Assembly (NCBI RefSeq): GCF_001619985.1
Contig: NW_017264194.1
Coordinates: 186,001 to 250,000, forward strand
DNA from: Xylona heveae TC161
Taxonomy: Eukaryota; Ascomycota; Xylonomycetes; Xylonales; Xylonaceae
DNA length: 64,000 bases
Reading direction: 5' to 3'
A program made the translations under genes and the position numbers. Position 1 is the stretch's first letter. Every line of letters begins with the position of its first letter. Below are positions 31,401 through 43,176 of the stretch, one piece after another. Under the pieces are notes generated by a model, which ran no database searches, was not told where the DNA came from, and worked only from the letters and a program-made list of their open reading frames with translations.

Positions 31401-31773
31401 GGCTCAGGCAGATGAAAGGTAAGTTGCTCGAAGGTTTCGTAGATGACAAGTGTCTCAGTGGTTTCAACGGTTTGTAGCCGTTCCGTTGCGTGAAGAAGGT
31501 CCGTCAATATCTGCGAGAAGCATAAGCTACATTTTGTCCGCATCGCTCGCTTCAGAGGGGAATGGAAGCAGGGGACAAATAGCAAATACGCACATTATAG
31601 TCTGGCACTGGTGGGCCAGATGTTGGAACTGGTCCGGGCCCGTTCACGCCGAGAAAGCTCTTTCCGGGAGGCTGATAAGTCGATAATTCGGGAAAGGGAA
31701 TAGCTTTGACGGGGTCTTGAAGAGCTAAAAGCAGAATCAGCTTTGCGATCCATGAGAATATCCATATTCGCAT
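28455..31773 (-). CDS. Secreted GH81 endo-1,3-beta-glucanase (Eng1-like), 14 exons
   Basis: CDS: complement(join(28455..28474,28551..28801,28863..28924,28976..29284,29347..29459,29509..29586,29639..29783,29844..30407,30460..30703,30757..30804,30858..30895,30946..31113,31172..31510,31594..31773)), 852 residues; the total divides by three. The enzyme hydrolyses internal 1,3-beta-glucan bonds of the cell wall, for example in septum or conidial wall separation. A signal peptide (about 1-24, [12 protein letters not shown]) and a Ser/Thr-rich stretch precede the catalytic region. Family landmarks appear in order: [52 protein letters not shown] (about 607-622), FDWYHGHSW (656-664), [10 protein letters not shown] (674-683, catalytic acid cluster with E678) and YIEGIHMIP. 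Three exons are tiny (38, 48 and 20 nt). Two introns use GTCAGY donors and one uses GTCCGT. Confidence 0.93.
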
Positions 31774-33483
31774 TGTGAGCTATATAAATGTTAATAGGAG
31801 GAAACAAAAAAAAATAATCCCAATGATAAACGACAGAACAATCTAGTATCTATTGAAATATCGCGAATTTGGGAGAAGGGCGTTTTGCGATATTGAAAAT
31901 TTGCCAAATCTGGCTTTGAAGAAAATTGCTCGTGATCTCAGCGCCACGTGCAAAAGAGAATAAGTCTAGTAGAGCGATCAAGTATTCTCGTGGATTTTAA
32001 GGCCGTTATCGTTTCAGGTTGGTCGTTATCATAAATCGTCTCTAGACTTCTCATAAATCGTGGCTGGCGGGTCGTTATTGCCCAGTAGGTGGGCAAGTAT
32101 TAATATCTTAAAATGTGCACTTTTTTGGCGCGAAGAGAAGAAGGTGAAAAAAAGAAGAACAAGAGCCGAAAATATCGACCAAAGAGCGCATCGGGTCTTC
32201 AAATGAAGATTACAGATGGGAAACAGAGTGACACAAAAGCACACAACAACAAAATACTGAAATGGGTAAGAAAGAAGGAATGTGCGCTATAACTACCTAG
32301 CACCTTACCTCGTAGTAGCCGGTACCGACCTTGTAGGGCGTTGAGGTATGTGGCGGTCAGCCGCACCGGTATCGATGCAAACGCGTGGGGGTTTTGCAGA
32401 ATCTCAAAGTCGATGCGAGATGCACGTTACGCAGATGGAAAGTTCGGAATGCAGCAGCAGAAGAGGCAGTGTCTAGGAACAAAGATCGATACGAAGCGAT
32501 AAGATGATACAAAGCAGGAACGAGAAGAAGAAGGTGGGGTGTTTGCCAGGGATAAAACAAGCGACGTAACAGTCAGTGAACAGGAACACGAGACGGTAAG
32601 TTAAGATGCAAGATCTCAATCGGAGAACATGTTCCGTGCCAAGTAATCTGGGGGAAGATAGCTAGTATTTATCATGCTCGAACACAGAACTGGGGAAACT
32701 CTTCGTCATGGTCGTGATGCCGATTGCCACTCCCTATAGCTACACATATGAAACAATGACGATGCTTAATCAATCATACGGACAAGTATAATGTGATGCA
32801 CAGAAGGGCAGCGGGGTAATAATCATTGAGAATGAATGAGCAAAAAGGACAGGCGCTGGGGGAAAACAACAAGATCCACTTCTAGAATTGGCAAGGCGCT
32901 CATATTCAGAGCAGTCTGACCTCCATCTCTGGCGCACCGACGGTGGAGAAGATGGCCAGATCAGGAAGGTTGATCATTGATGTGAGGAATCGAGTCTCAT
33001 TCTCATCTGCTGACCTGACAGTGGTTGGTGAAGATTCAACGTGTGAGGTCGGGCTGGGGGTATCTGCACCCTGAGCCACAACCGCTTCCGAAAGGAGGAC
33101 CAATCTGTTTCTGGTTATCATCCTCGACGCCGACACAACACTTGGACCTCGAACATGAGGGGTGATCATCATGTTTCGTCTTGTTATTTGTCGCGCCCCT
33201 CTCAGCAGTGCGCTCTGGCCACCTCTTGGCATGATCACGTTGGTACTATCCTGAAATCCTTCTGTGTCAAGACCTTGCGACGCGCAACTCTTTAGATAAT
33301 ATGTTATTATAATCTATAAGCGCATCAAGTGCCCACTGTGACTAATGAAAATCGAAGGGGATGGATGGGCATGTATAGAGGAAATCCCATCATGACGACG
33401 CCCCACCATATTTGTGCGTAATGAAAGGTAACTTTTGATAACATTCTACAAACTACTCGACGCAAAAGAAAAAAAAAATTGCT
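31774..33483. other. Intergenic region of about 1.7 kb
   Basis: The left part is the GH81 promoter. A 110-residue minus-strand frame at 32906-33238 is the only sizable frame; it has no recognisable domain and no supporting codon pattern that I can judge. The right part is the 3' flank of UTP14. No repeat or RNA gene was seen. Confidence 0.55.
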
Positions 33484-36400
33484 TCAAACCGTGGGCCGAT
33501 CCATAGGTGTGATGACTCCTCGTTTGACCATGACGCGTGGCTTCGTCGCCGACTGGAAGGTTTCTTTCGTCGTCCATTCTGGTCCGACAGGAAGACGCAA
33601 GGATCTTTCATATTGCTGGCGCGTCTCAAAAGGATGAGGGAGGCTTGAAGCGAGATATTTGGCATTCTGCAGAGTTCGCATACGTGGTCAGTCACTATTC
33701 AGAATTTTCTCCACTGTCTCAATCGGACATACCTTCTTCACCCGTTTCTCATTGATAATCACGCGGTCCAGCTTCGCATCTTTGCGCTGATCTTTCTTGA
33801 TGCCTTCTTCCTTGCTCAAAAATCTGCCTTTGTTTCGTTTCTCCTGTTTCTTGCTTACGCCGGCACCCGCCCAGCTACCCCAGCCAGGAAGCATATTATC
33901 AACAACCTTTTCATCTTCATCCTCAGCTGTTTGCTTCTTCTCATCTTCAAAATCTGCCACAACCTCATCTCCTGCAAAGGCCTTCTTCACGAGATCTTGG
34001 TTGCGCAACACAAATGGTAGTTGAGGATTACCAGCTTCAGAATCCTCACTATCACTTGTATCTTCTTCTTGGCCGATGACTACAGCACTTTGTTGCTTTC
34101 CGCTGGCCTGAGACTTAGGAGCAGATTTGCCCGATTTCTCCGCCGAGGGTTTGCCTTTGGACTGTCCGAATCCGGATTTTGATGGGTGTGACACCCCAGT
34201 ATTAAGGCCGAGGACTGGAGCCGAGTGTTCTGCCGCGGTCTTTTTCGCAGGAGCAACTAGCCAAGGGTTTTCTTGCGTGTCAGCGTCAGGAAGCTGCGTC
34301 GAATTCTTGGGCTGCCGACTGAGTCTCTGTTCGGTTGCAGATTTGCGAGCTTGTACAGAAGTAGGCTTGTGTGTAGACTCTTTGTCAAGGATGATTTCAA
34401 CATCATCATCTTCCTTTTTTGATTCTTCTTCTGGCTCATCCTCTGAATCTAGTCGTTCCTCAAATTCATTGCGAGGAGTGCCCTTTTGAAGAGGAGTGGT
34501 GACGTTTGAAGCGGGCCCGAACTTTCTGCGTCCCACATGCGCTGAATCATCGTCTTCTTCTGCGGATGACGTTTCTTCTCCTGCTAACTCTCTTCGTAAC
34601 TGTGCTGCCTCGGCATCATTTTGCAATTTCTGGGCTGCCTCCGCTCGTTGCATAAATTTCATATTGGCAAGCTTGGAACCGATTGATCGTCCGTTGCCAT
34701 CTGGCGTAGGTTCTCCGTCAGCCCGATCAAGCTGCCGCCGAAGTCTACCTGCAGAAGCTTCATCGCTATCTTCTTCGTCCTCTCCTTCGGAGATTTGGTC
34801 ATCTTCGTCAGAAAGATCTGAGCCGCTCTCGCTTTCATTGCGAACTGTCTTTCCTTCGATACGGCGTCTAAGATCGTCATCCCTTCGCGCCATTTCCGTG
34901 ACACCATGTCTTGCATCATCATCCCATGCAGCCCTTCCACTTTCTTTGACCCCTTTGGCCCACTTGCTTGACTTATGTCGACCACCCATTCGTTCTTCGG
35001 CCCTTCTGCGGTGTACGCGCTCAGCCTCATCCTCGGACATCTCAACACCAGCAGCCGTAAGCGCATCTCGCTCAGCCTGCTCCTCCCTCTCTCGTTGTTT
35101 CCGATGTACCCTGCGGTAGGACTTGCTCTTGATCTTCTTGATCCTTTTCGCCCTAGATTCCTCTCGGAAAAGTAGTTCCCGAGCTTTGCGAAGCTCTGCC
35201 CTCCTGGCTTGAACCTCTTCAAGAGGAAGTTTATTTGCCTTTAACTCCTCAAACTCTCGTATCTGGTCCTCCTCAGACTTGCCATTCTGATCCGCCAAAC
35301 CGCTCTGTTGCATTATTTCGTGAATTGCAGATTCGAGCTCGGTTAGAGGTTGGGTAGAAGTAGTAGCCAACGACCGACCACGACCCTGTGCCGCATCGGC
35401 GCTCGGGTCGGCAAGCGGGAAAGATAAATGTTCCGCCCTTCGATTATGTTTGACAGTATCTATCCATCGGTCCAGAGTCTCCTTGCTCTTCTCGTATGCC
35501 GCCTCTCGGTCAAGTCGGTCCTGCTGGCGCTTTGGAAGAGGAGCTTCAAGCTTGCCTGGGATACCATTTCGCTTGCTGGGCGCCTTTTGTTGTTCGGATG
35601 AGAGAAGCTTAAGGGACTTTTTAAGGCCAGGGTCGGTCACGGAAGGGAGAAGATCGGCAATGGAGAGCTTCTGTGAGGCGTTCAAAGCGTAGTCCGAAGG
35701 GGCGGTCGATTCATGTGCATCTGTGCCCTGGTGACGTTTGTTGGTTTGGTCTGTGGAGCCCGACGGGAGGTTCGACACCAGGCTCTGCAATGCCGAGAGT
35801 CGGGCCAGGTCCTCACCTTGCCCCTCATCATCAGACATTGAGAACGCAGAGCCTTCATCGTCTGATTCTTCCTCTGAGTTTTCGGAATCCTCATTGCTCT
35901 CCTGTTCTCCATCAGAGGCCGCAGCTTTGCGAGAGGATTTTGCTTTTGACGCTTGCTCGCTGCCAGATTCTTCCTCGTCATTATCTAGCATAGTTGCGAG
36001 GTCCACAGCATCCTCGCCCAAGCTATCGCCATCTTCATCAGATCCGTTGCTTCCGGCGTCATCCTCCTCGTTCTCGTTGAGGTCGATGTCGGCGTTAGGA
36101 GCTTTTTTCTTCTTTGAATTCTTGTTGCTGGAACTGCCTCTGAAGGTAAAGCCCTCAAACCGATCGTCGTCGCTTTCACCAAATGCCTCTTCACTGTCAA
36201 GGTCGCTGTCGTCGTCACTGTCTACTTGGCCTAGGCGCCACTCGTTGCCCTCACTGTCGCTGCCGTCTTCGGCGTCAATTCCGTCGTCATCAGACCGCTC
36301 CTGCGTATAATCGTTACTGCCCGCTCCATCTAACTTTTGTCTTTTTCTTCTTCCATTATCTTCATCAATGTCCCCAAGCCGATGCGGTCGGACCTTCATG

Positions 36401-36528
36401 CGCTCAGGATTCTGGTGAGATGCAATGGAGAAAGCATTCAAAGAACGTTTCTGGGGATTTTTGGGAGCTCGAGTGCGCCCGGCCGCGGGACCAGCCGCTG
36501 GCTGAGATGTCCACTTCCTTCCAGGCAT
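33484..36528 (-). CDS. UTP14: U3 snoRNA-associated protein Utp14, small-subunit processome
   Basis: CDS: complement(join(33484..33666,33733..36528)), 992 residues. Utp14 activates the DEAH helicase Dhr1, which removes U3 snoRNA from pre-40S particles in the nucleolus. The N-terminal third is highly acidic (Asp/Glu/Ser runs), followed by the basic helical core with KKIKSKSYRRVHRK (the helicase-activating region in yeast), then an acidic linker and the signature PGWGSWAGAG near 890. The 66-nt intron 33667-33732 (GTATGT, CTGCAG) joins the main exon to a short exon encoding the highly conserved end KYLASSLPHPF, QQYERSLRLPVGPEW and RVMVKRGVI. Without splicing the protein would end soon after the donor. 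Length matches fungal orthologues. It shares a short divergent promoter with the mL41 gene. Confidence 0.95.
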
Positions 36529-36785
36529 TTTGTCTCTTCTTCACACGGCCGAAGAGTAAATATGTAACAAGTTCTTCGAGGCACAATGAAATTTGGCTCG
36601 AGTACGATGCCCAAGGATTCGCTAAAACTGAACCAAAATTGTTTTGAAGGCGGTCGGCTGCCACGAACTTTTCGTTCGGTAAATTCCGCTGACAGACAAC
36701 CACTGCCGTCTGAATTTCCGAACCCAATAATATCGAACTGATTGGAGCATCTTCAATCTTTTCGGCCATCACAATCGCAATCAAC
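36529..36785. promoter_or_regulatory. Divergent promoter of UTP14 and the mL41 gene
   Basis: Only 257 bp separate the two outward start codons, so both promoters are within this interval. One gene serves cytosolic ribosome assembly and the other mitochondrial ribosomes, so joint growth-rate control is plausible but inferred. Confidence 0.75.
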
Positions 36786-37155
36786 ATGTTCAAACCTACC
36801 CAACCTCTGCTTAAGCGGCTACGACGGCTTGCGTTGACTACAAAGCAGGTCAATGGTGGATATTACAAGGGAACCGGCTCCGGATCAATGGGTCGTCACA
36901 CGAAACATGGAGGATATATCATCGAATGGAACAAAGTGCGAACCTATGTTGTACCCGAAGCGCTCCAGGATTGTCAGGTAAGCATTTTGGCTAAATGGAT
37001 TTTTGCTATATATATTAACACAATTCGTACAGTTAACTCCGTTTGTGAGCAAAAATATCAAGTCTGCTCGCGGCCGATTTGAGAATGATCCCCAAGGCGG
37101 CCTCAGTGCCATGCGCTACCTCACTCGCTGGAAAGAGGAAAACGGCCAAGATTAA
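36786..37155 (+). CDS. MRPL27: Mitochondrial large-subunit ribosomal protein mL41 (MRPL27)
   Basis: CDS: join(36786..36977,37033..37155), 104 residues. The 55-nt intron runs from GTAAGC to GTACAG and its removal joins DCQ to LTPFVSKNI in frame. The protein is a component of the mitochondrial 54S large subunit. The N-terminus ([20 protein letters not shown]) is a basic amphipathic import signal. It is followed by the mL41 core: [44 protein letters not shown] and an acidic-polar end. Length agrees with fungal Mrpl27. Confidence 0.93.
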
Positions 37156-38027
37156 AAAGTGAGATTTGCATGTTAGTATCTCGAAACATGCGCTCAACTA
37201 GGCGCTCTATTGACGATGTGGCAGTTGCTATATTCGGAGTTTACTGGATGGACCCTCTTGTTACTGGATTGGCTATGTAATGAAGTCGCTGGAGCGCTTC
37301 TCCGGTCCTACTGTACAAAGTTTAGATTTTTTACACCTTACCACAACATTTTGGATTGAGCTTCTACATGTCTTGGGGGAGAGTAGAAGCTACTTCTGTT
37401 GGACAAGCCACGGCTTTTCAGTGTTGTATCGCATGTTCGGCATTTCTGCACCATCTATCTTCAATCATCATTCATACACAGCAATAATATACTTCAAAAT
37501 GAGTCCCTCTTCACTGCAAAACAAATATAATTTCGAGTGTCCGTTCCGCATTGTCTGCTATAGTTGATTGTGGGTTGAAAAGCTTCCTCTACGTTGTCAT
37601 ATCATCCTGGGCTAGCAAGGAAGGTTTGGTTTACACAAAGGCCTTATCAAAACCGTAATGTAACTTGGTCGTCGATTAGGACGAAGCATAAGTTGTAAAT
37701 TTACAATATTTCTACATCGCAAGAAGGGCGCAAGCCGCAGCGGCCGGCGACGCAGGATGCCTTTATCAGATAAGCGAATGACGACTTGGCTTCCCCCCCA
37801 GCGAGACCGTCAAGCTGTAAACTTAGTATGGCGTATGCATGTGTCAGTGAGAGCATATAATAGCACCAACCAGCTTCCGCCTACAGAGTGCTTACACCAT
37901 TTTTAATCCTCATTTCTCGTCATGATTTGATAGATACGCAAAGAAGGACACTCTGCTCACATTCTGCATTAGATCGTGCCTCTCCGGCGACTGTCATTTT
38001 CTGATTTACCATAACTTACCTCCCATC
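37156..38027. other. Intergenic region
   Basis: It is the 3' flank of the mL41 gene and the promoter of the Hul5 gene. A 95-residue frame at 37280-37567 shows no recognisable feature. Nothing else was seen. Confidence 0.6.
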
Positions 38028-41000
38028 ATGTTTCCGTCTTTCACCGGAACATCTCGCCGCCCCAGGCAGGTGAACTTGTCTGGCCGAAACCCGAATCCAT
38101 TTGCCTCTCTTGCTGCTTCCCGACAAGCTCCTGTCGCGCAAGCAACGTTAGCGAATGCACAGCAGGAACGTATACAAAGGCAACTTGAGCGCGAACGAAC
38201 AAATGCCGCAAGAACGCTACAGCGAATATGGAGAGGTCACAACAGCCGCCGGAAATTAAAGGACACCTGGGGGCAGGAATGGGAGCAAAAAGAGTTATCT
38301 GAGTATTACGAGCTAAAGGGAACGGAGAACAACTGGACACCTGAAGGATATCAAATTATTCCTTCGGACTTGCCACCTTTCTCAACGGACCAGGACGCGG
38401 TCCGCCGATTACAGGAGTTAGTCCATTTTGTCAGCCTCAGGGATCCGCGGCAGCTATGGCGAATGGACTGGTATATTCGGAGGCTTCTCAAAACGCTATC
38501 CAATAACCAGCTCCAACCTGTGCTGCAGAAAAAACATCTGTTGTTTCGGCGATTTTTGAAACTTTGCTTTCGATATTTGATTATCAGCACACCACCATCC
38601 GTCACTAAGTCACTGTCAGAGGCCATCCTGCTCCTGCTCCCAACCCTTGCCAAAGCACTGCCGAAAGATACCTCCCAGGTATCCACGGAATATTACTCTG
38701 CGTTATCCAGTATAATCCGTCATTCTCTCTCAGCACCCTCAGTTGATCGGCAGCTGCTTCTTTCCGCAGTGCTAGCTCCCTTGCAGATCTTAACATCAGA
38801 AACTCTATCCGCATATCAGGGATTTGTCTATAAACTTCTAGGAATAGCGGATCTCGATCGCTTCTTCGGAGGTGTTGATGTTCTAGCATCCGGGATCAAT
38901 TATAAGCTTCTAGCGGCTGCATTAGCGGAACAATTGAAGAAACAGCACCAGGAACTAAGAAATTCGAGTCCCGAGGAGCGCGAATCTCGTCTTTGGATAT
39001 TAGGGTATTTTATCTACTTTCATCGCAATGCGCACGGCTTAGATCAAGGCGATGCGCATCTCCCCGAGCCGGACTATGTTTTAATTGTCTCCAAACTCCT
39101 CAGCTCTCTTGCTGACGAAGTCGCTTCACGAATACAAGTTGAAGATACTCCAATCGGTGGTTACTCGGACCGAGAGGGCGACCTTGGCGCAAGTCGCGGA
39201 GAACCTTTGCCCTTACCACCATTTGTTCGGCGTGAACTTCTAACGCTTGTGAACCAGCAAAGTATCAGTACACTCTTTAACAAACTGCACGAGTCGAGTC
39301 AAACCAGTGAAGAGAGACTGGCCAGGCCGGAGATTTATTCAATGAGCGAAGAAATGCTTCTTGCGAGTTATGCCCTAACCCTTCTCCGGGTATTCCCCAG
39401 ACGTGCGGACGAAATACGAATGTGGCTCTATTTAGGCTCCGTGCCAGTTTCCGATGATGTGGTAATGGATGGATCGGCTGAGCGCATTCCCGCAATTAAG
39501 TTCTTTTGGCAAGCTGTCCGGAAAACGGAGCTTTTCGGTTCTATAAGTCGTGACTCGCGGGCTGCATTGCTCCCGTTAAAGGATGCAGTACGTGCTTCCA
39601 CATACATTACCGAAAATAATAAGCTCGAAAAGGCGGACCAAGAATGGAGGATTATTCTTCTTTTTTTCGAACTCTACGCCTTCATATTGAAAGTCATGGA
39701 TGACGAGGAGTTCTTTCATGGAAGCGCTCACGTCAGCCTTGGTACCGCAGCCTCGTGGACCCGTCAAAGCGCGTTACCACTCGCAGACGTCAAAGATCTA
39801 ACTATTTTCTTGAAGAATTTGGCATTTACAATGTACTGGAATGCATCAGACATTGCCGAGAGCGATACGACTGCAAATGGCAGTGTCATTTCGGGCTATT
39901 TCAGCACATCCAATATGGGCCCTAGCCCCTCACGCATGGTTGAGTCAGGTCAGCAAGAATTTAGAGAAGTTGCGATTGGTGGGGTAACGGGAATGAGTTT
40001 GGACTATTTGAAGGGCGTCGTTACCGGTCTTCTTCGAATGGTCTACGAGAGAGAGTACGATTCTTATGCAATAAAATTCATGATCGTGATTTCACTAACA
40101 ATTCGAACAGTTCGAGACGCAAATTCTTGCCAAAGGATCATTGGCTGATGACTTCTCGATTCGACATGGAGGGCTTTATTCCCGCAGTTGTTGTCGAAGA
40201 GGAGAATCGACACCGCCTAGAAGAGGCCGATGACGACGATGAAGAAAATCTCGAGGAGCTAGAAGTTGAAGATCAAGAGCAAACGACAATTATTGGGACC
40301 CGGCGTACGCAGCATGCCAGAAACTTGGAACTTTTGCGAAAACAGCAGCGCAAAGCATCACGTAAAAAGTACCTGGAGGCGGTCACACCCCGCCTAGAGA
40401 TTCTGCAAAACATGCCATTTTTCATTCCATTTGCTACACGGGTGCAAATTTTCCGAGAATTTGTCTTGTTAGACCAGACGCGGAGGCGCGGAGGCCATGT
40501 CGATCCGGACAATTGGCGCATGTCAATCATGCAGCACTCTGCTTTCCAACGCAATCCCCTCGGGCAGTCCGTTGGACAGGAGATAATCAGCAAACACCAC
40601 GCCAAAATTCGTCGAGAGAGTGTGTTCGAGGATGCATATGAACAGTTCTACGAGCTAGGCGAGGGTCTGAAAGAACCCATTCAGATCACCTTTGTGGACA
40701 AGTTCGATACTGTCGAGGCGGGCATCGATGGCGGGGGTGTCACGAAGGAGTTTCTTACCAGCGTGACCAACGAAGCGTTCAGCCCGGACAGTGATCTCAA
40801 CCTTTTCGTGGAAAATGATCAGAGTTTGCTATACCCTAATCCTGCTGCAGTAGATGAACGACGCGAATGGCTACGGGAAGCAGGTGTGCGTGAAGGTTCC
40901 CGCGATTGGAACGAACAGATCCGAGATCTTCTGCGACGTTACGAATTCCTCGGTCGTGTAATCGGCAAGTGCCTCTACGAGGGTATCTTGGTTGACATCA

Positions 41001-41884
41001 GCTTTGCTCCTTTCTTCCTTCTCAAATGGGCTTTGACGGGCGGTTCGGGGTCGGCTGCGCGGGAATCCGGTTACCGCGCAAATCTTAACGATCTTCGTGA
41101 CCTCGACGAAAGTCTGTATCAAGGATTGGTTTGTCTTTTCTCTTCCCGCTAATGCTTCTCATGTTGATGACTAACATTACAAATCAAGCTTCAACTTAAA
41201 AATTACCCTGGAAATGTTGAGGACTTTGCTCTCAATTTCACAGTCACGGACAATATCACAACGCCACGCAAGGCGCCTGATGGAACTATGGAGGGGCCTA
41301 TCAGAACTACCACTCGCGACTTACGCCCTGGCGGATCTGATATACCTGTCACAAACGAGAACCGTCTTGTATATATTTCATACATGGCTCGCCACCGCCT
41401 CCAAGTACAGCCTCATCTGCAAACGAGTGCCTTCTTGCGGGGACTTGGCGAGATTATCCCGCCGTCTTGGCTATCCATGTTCAATCAATCTGAACTTCAG
41501 ACCTTAGTCGGTGGCGCTTCAGCCGAGATTGACGTCTTTGACCTGCGGCGAAACACTTTATATGGAGGTGTTTACACGATTGGCGACGATAATCTGGAGC
41601 ACCCATCTGTGCAATTATTTTGGCAGGTTATGCAGTCACTCTCAGATGCTGAGCGGCGCAAGGTTCTCAAGTTCGTCACGTCGACACCACGAGCGCCTCT
41701 GCTCGGATTTGGTCAATTGAACCCGCGTTTCAGTATTCGGGATGCTGGAGACGATCAGGTCCGGCTTCCAAGCACAAGTACCTGTGTAAATCTGCTCAAG
41801 TTGCCTCGGTATTCAGATGCTGATACGCTACGGGAGAAATTACTCTACGCTGTCAACTCTGGAGCTGGTTTTGATCTTAGCTGA
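38028..41884 (+). CDS. HUL5: HECT-type E3 ubiquitin ligase, Hul5/UBE3C family
   Basis: CDS: join(38028..40054,40111..41128,41189..41884), 1246 residues. Hul5 extends ubiquitin chains on proteasome-bound and misfolded proteins and increases degradation processivity. An IQ-like helix (about 61-78, ARTLQRIWRGHNSRRKL) lies near the N-terminus, as in UBE3C. The middle is helical. The HECT domain covers the last 370 residues, with FVDKFDTVEAGIDGGGVTKEF, LGRVIGKCLYEGILVDISFAPFFL and NPRFSIRDAG. The catalytic cysteine is C1214 in STCVNLLKLP, 32 residues from the end. The first intron (40055-40110, CACTAAC branch) and the second (41129-41188, donor GTTTGT, CTAAC branch) keep the frame, giving ERDSRRKFLP and YQGLLQLKNYP, both typical of the family. 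Confidence 0.95.
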
Positions 41885-43176
41885 AGAAGGAAATCTAGGA
41901 TTTCGCCAAGAAGACGTTTATATGTTGACTTTGTACGTTTGTGCAATCTGCTTAGCGGCATTGGGAAGGCGTTGGACTTTGTTGTTGAAATCTGGCATCA
42001 CCGAGATAGGTGCTTTTACGTGCTCCTCTAATTGCTCTTCTTTATTTCACTCTGTATTTAAATCCAGATAACCGCGTATTGGTGTCATTCCTAGGTCATA
42101 TGAACTAAATAGATTTCTTTCACAAATAATTCAAAATCAAATTGGACATCAGCTGGAAGCCACCTGCTGACCCTCTCGGGGATATATTTGGGGGGGCGCC
42201 ACTTCCTCTGACCGTACTTCGTTGACTAGGGGCTTAGTCAGCAAGTATTGAGTGCACTCGGTCCCTTTGTTGCTAACTTAGGGAGAAATTACTTCGTACA
42301 GGTGAAGGAAATATTCCCAACGGCCCTCTATAGATGAAACAACCTGCAATTATCTGTATCTTGCCTCGCCGTAGTACTTCTGAGCCATCGTCATATCATA
42401 TGAAGTTGCCTATCGCCTCCTGACGGCTGTCGTTCCTTCCGCTTTTGTTCGCTTGCTGGTTGACTTTTTTCGCTTCCCGCTTTTGGCTCTGGCCGCCCTC
42501 GCGTCGATTGCCTGTCTGGCACTCGCTCCTTCCCAGAACTTCCCTCACACTCCCGATTCTTCTCCCACACTTTTCGCCTTTCGGCAGGTGCCGCGCTAAA
42601 GAAATTTCCATTTTCATTTTTGTGTGTGCAAGGATCAAATCAAAGCCGCGACGACATCCACCACCAACCTTCCTCTTCTTCATCACACACTCCTCAACCT
42701 GCGTGTGCGCACTCCCGTACCCGCTCTTTCAATCCGCTTCTCAAAGAAACTCCAAAAAAAAGTTGAAAAGCAAAAAGAAAATTTCTCCTCGACGTTCCGT
42801 TCGATCGACCGCTTAATCGCAAGATTGACGTTCGGCCAAACAACCGTCGACCTTCTTGCACTTCAAACCTTAATCGACGAACTCGTGTGTCCCGTTTCGC
42901 TCGATTTTCCCTTCTAGCCTCCTGTGAGCTTGAGGGCTTTATCTTTTTGCGACGGATTTATATCCCAAACAGAAAATCTTTGCAGAGTAATTCCCTGCTT
43001 TATAGTCAGCAAGGTCCGTGTTCTTCAAATCCTCATCATTTTTGGGGGTCCTACAACCGGCTTTATATTTGATTGGCGCTCTCTTTCTCTTTGTTTGTGC
43101 GCTCTTCCGTATGCAACGCGGACGGCGCCCTTTGATATGTCCGGACTTCTGAGCTGACCAAGATATTATAGTAAAC
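41885..43176 (+). promoter_or_regulatory. PAB1 promoter and probable long 5' leader
   Basis: After the Hul5 3' flank, sequence from about 42420 is CT-rich and then A-rich (42742-42784), as expected for a long fungal leader of a highly expressed gene. A possible leader intron just before the start is 43109-43171 (GTATGC, GCTGACC branch, ATTATAG acceptor). Open frames in the region are short and overlap. Where transcription starts cannot be seen. Confidence 0.5.
42742..42784 (+). promoter_or_regulatory. A-rich tract in the PAB1 leader, possible autoregulatory site
   Basis: About 43 bases are strongly A-rich (an A8 run plus AAAAG, AAAAAG and GAAAA blocks) amid CT-rich sequence. PABP mRNAs in several eukaryotes carry A-rich 5' leader tracts that bind PABP and repress translation. 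Position and composition fit, but the role here is inferred, and the tract is about 390 bases from the start codon. Confidence 0.45.

Noticed and set aside
32906-33238. 110-residue minus-strand frame
   Set aside because: No domain, no splice context and no family that I know; too weak to list as a gene.
34496-36310. Long Ser-rich plus-strand frames opposite UTP14
   Set aside because: Antisense of Glu/Asp-rich codons gives Ser/Leu-rich frames; no independent features.
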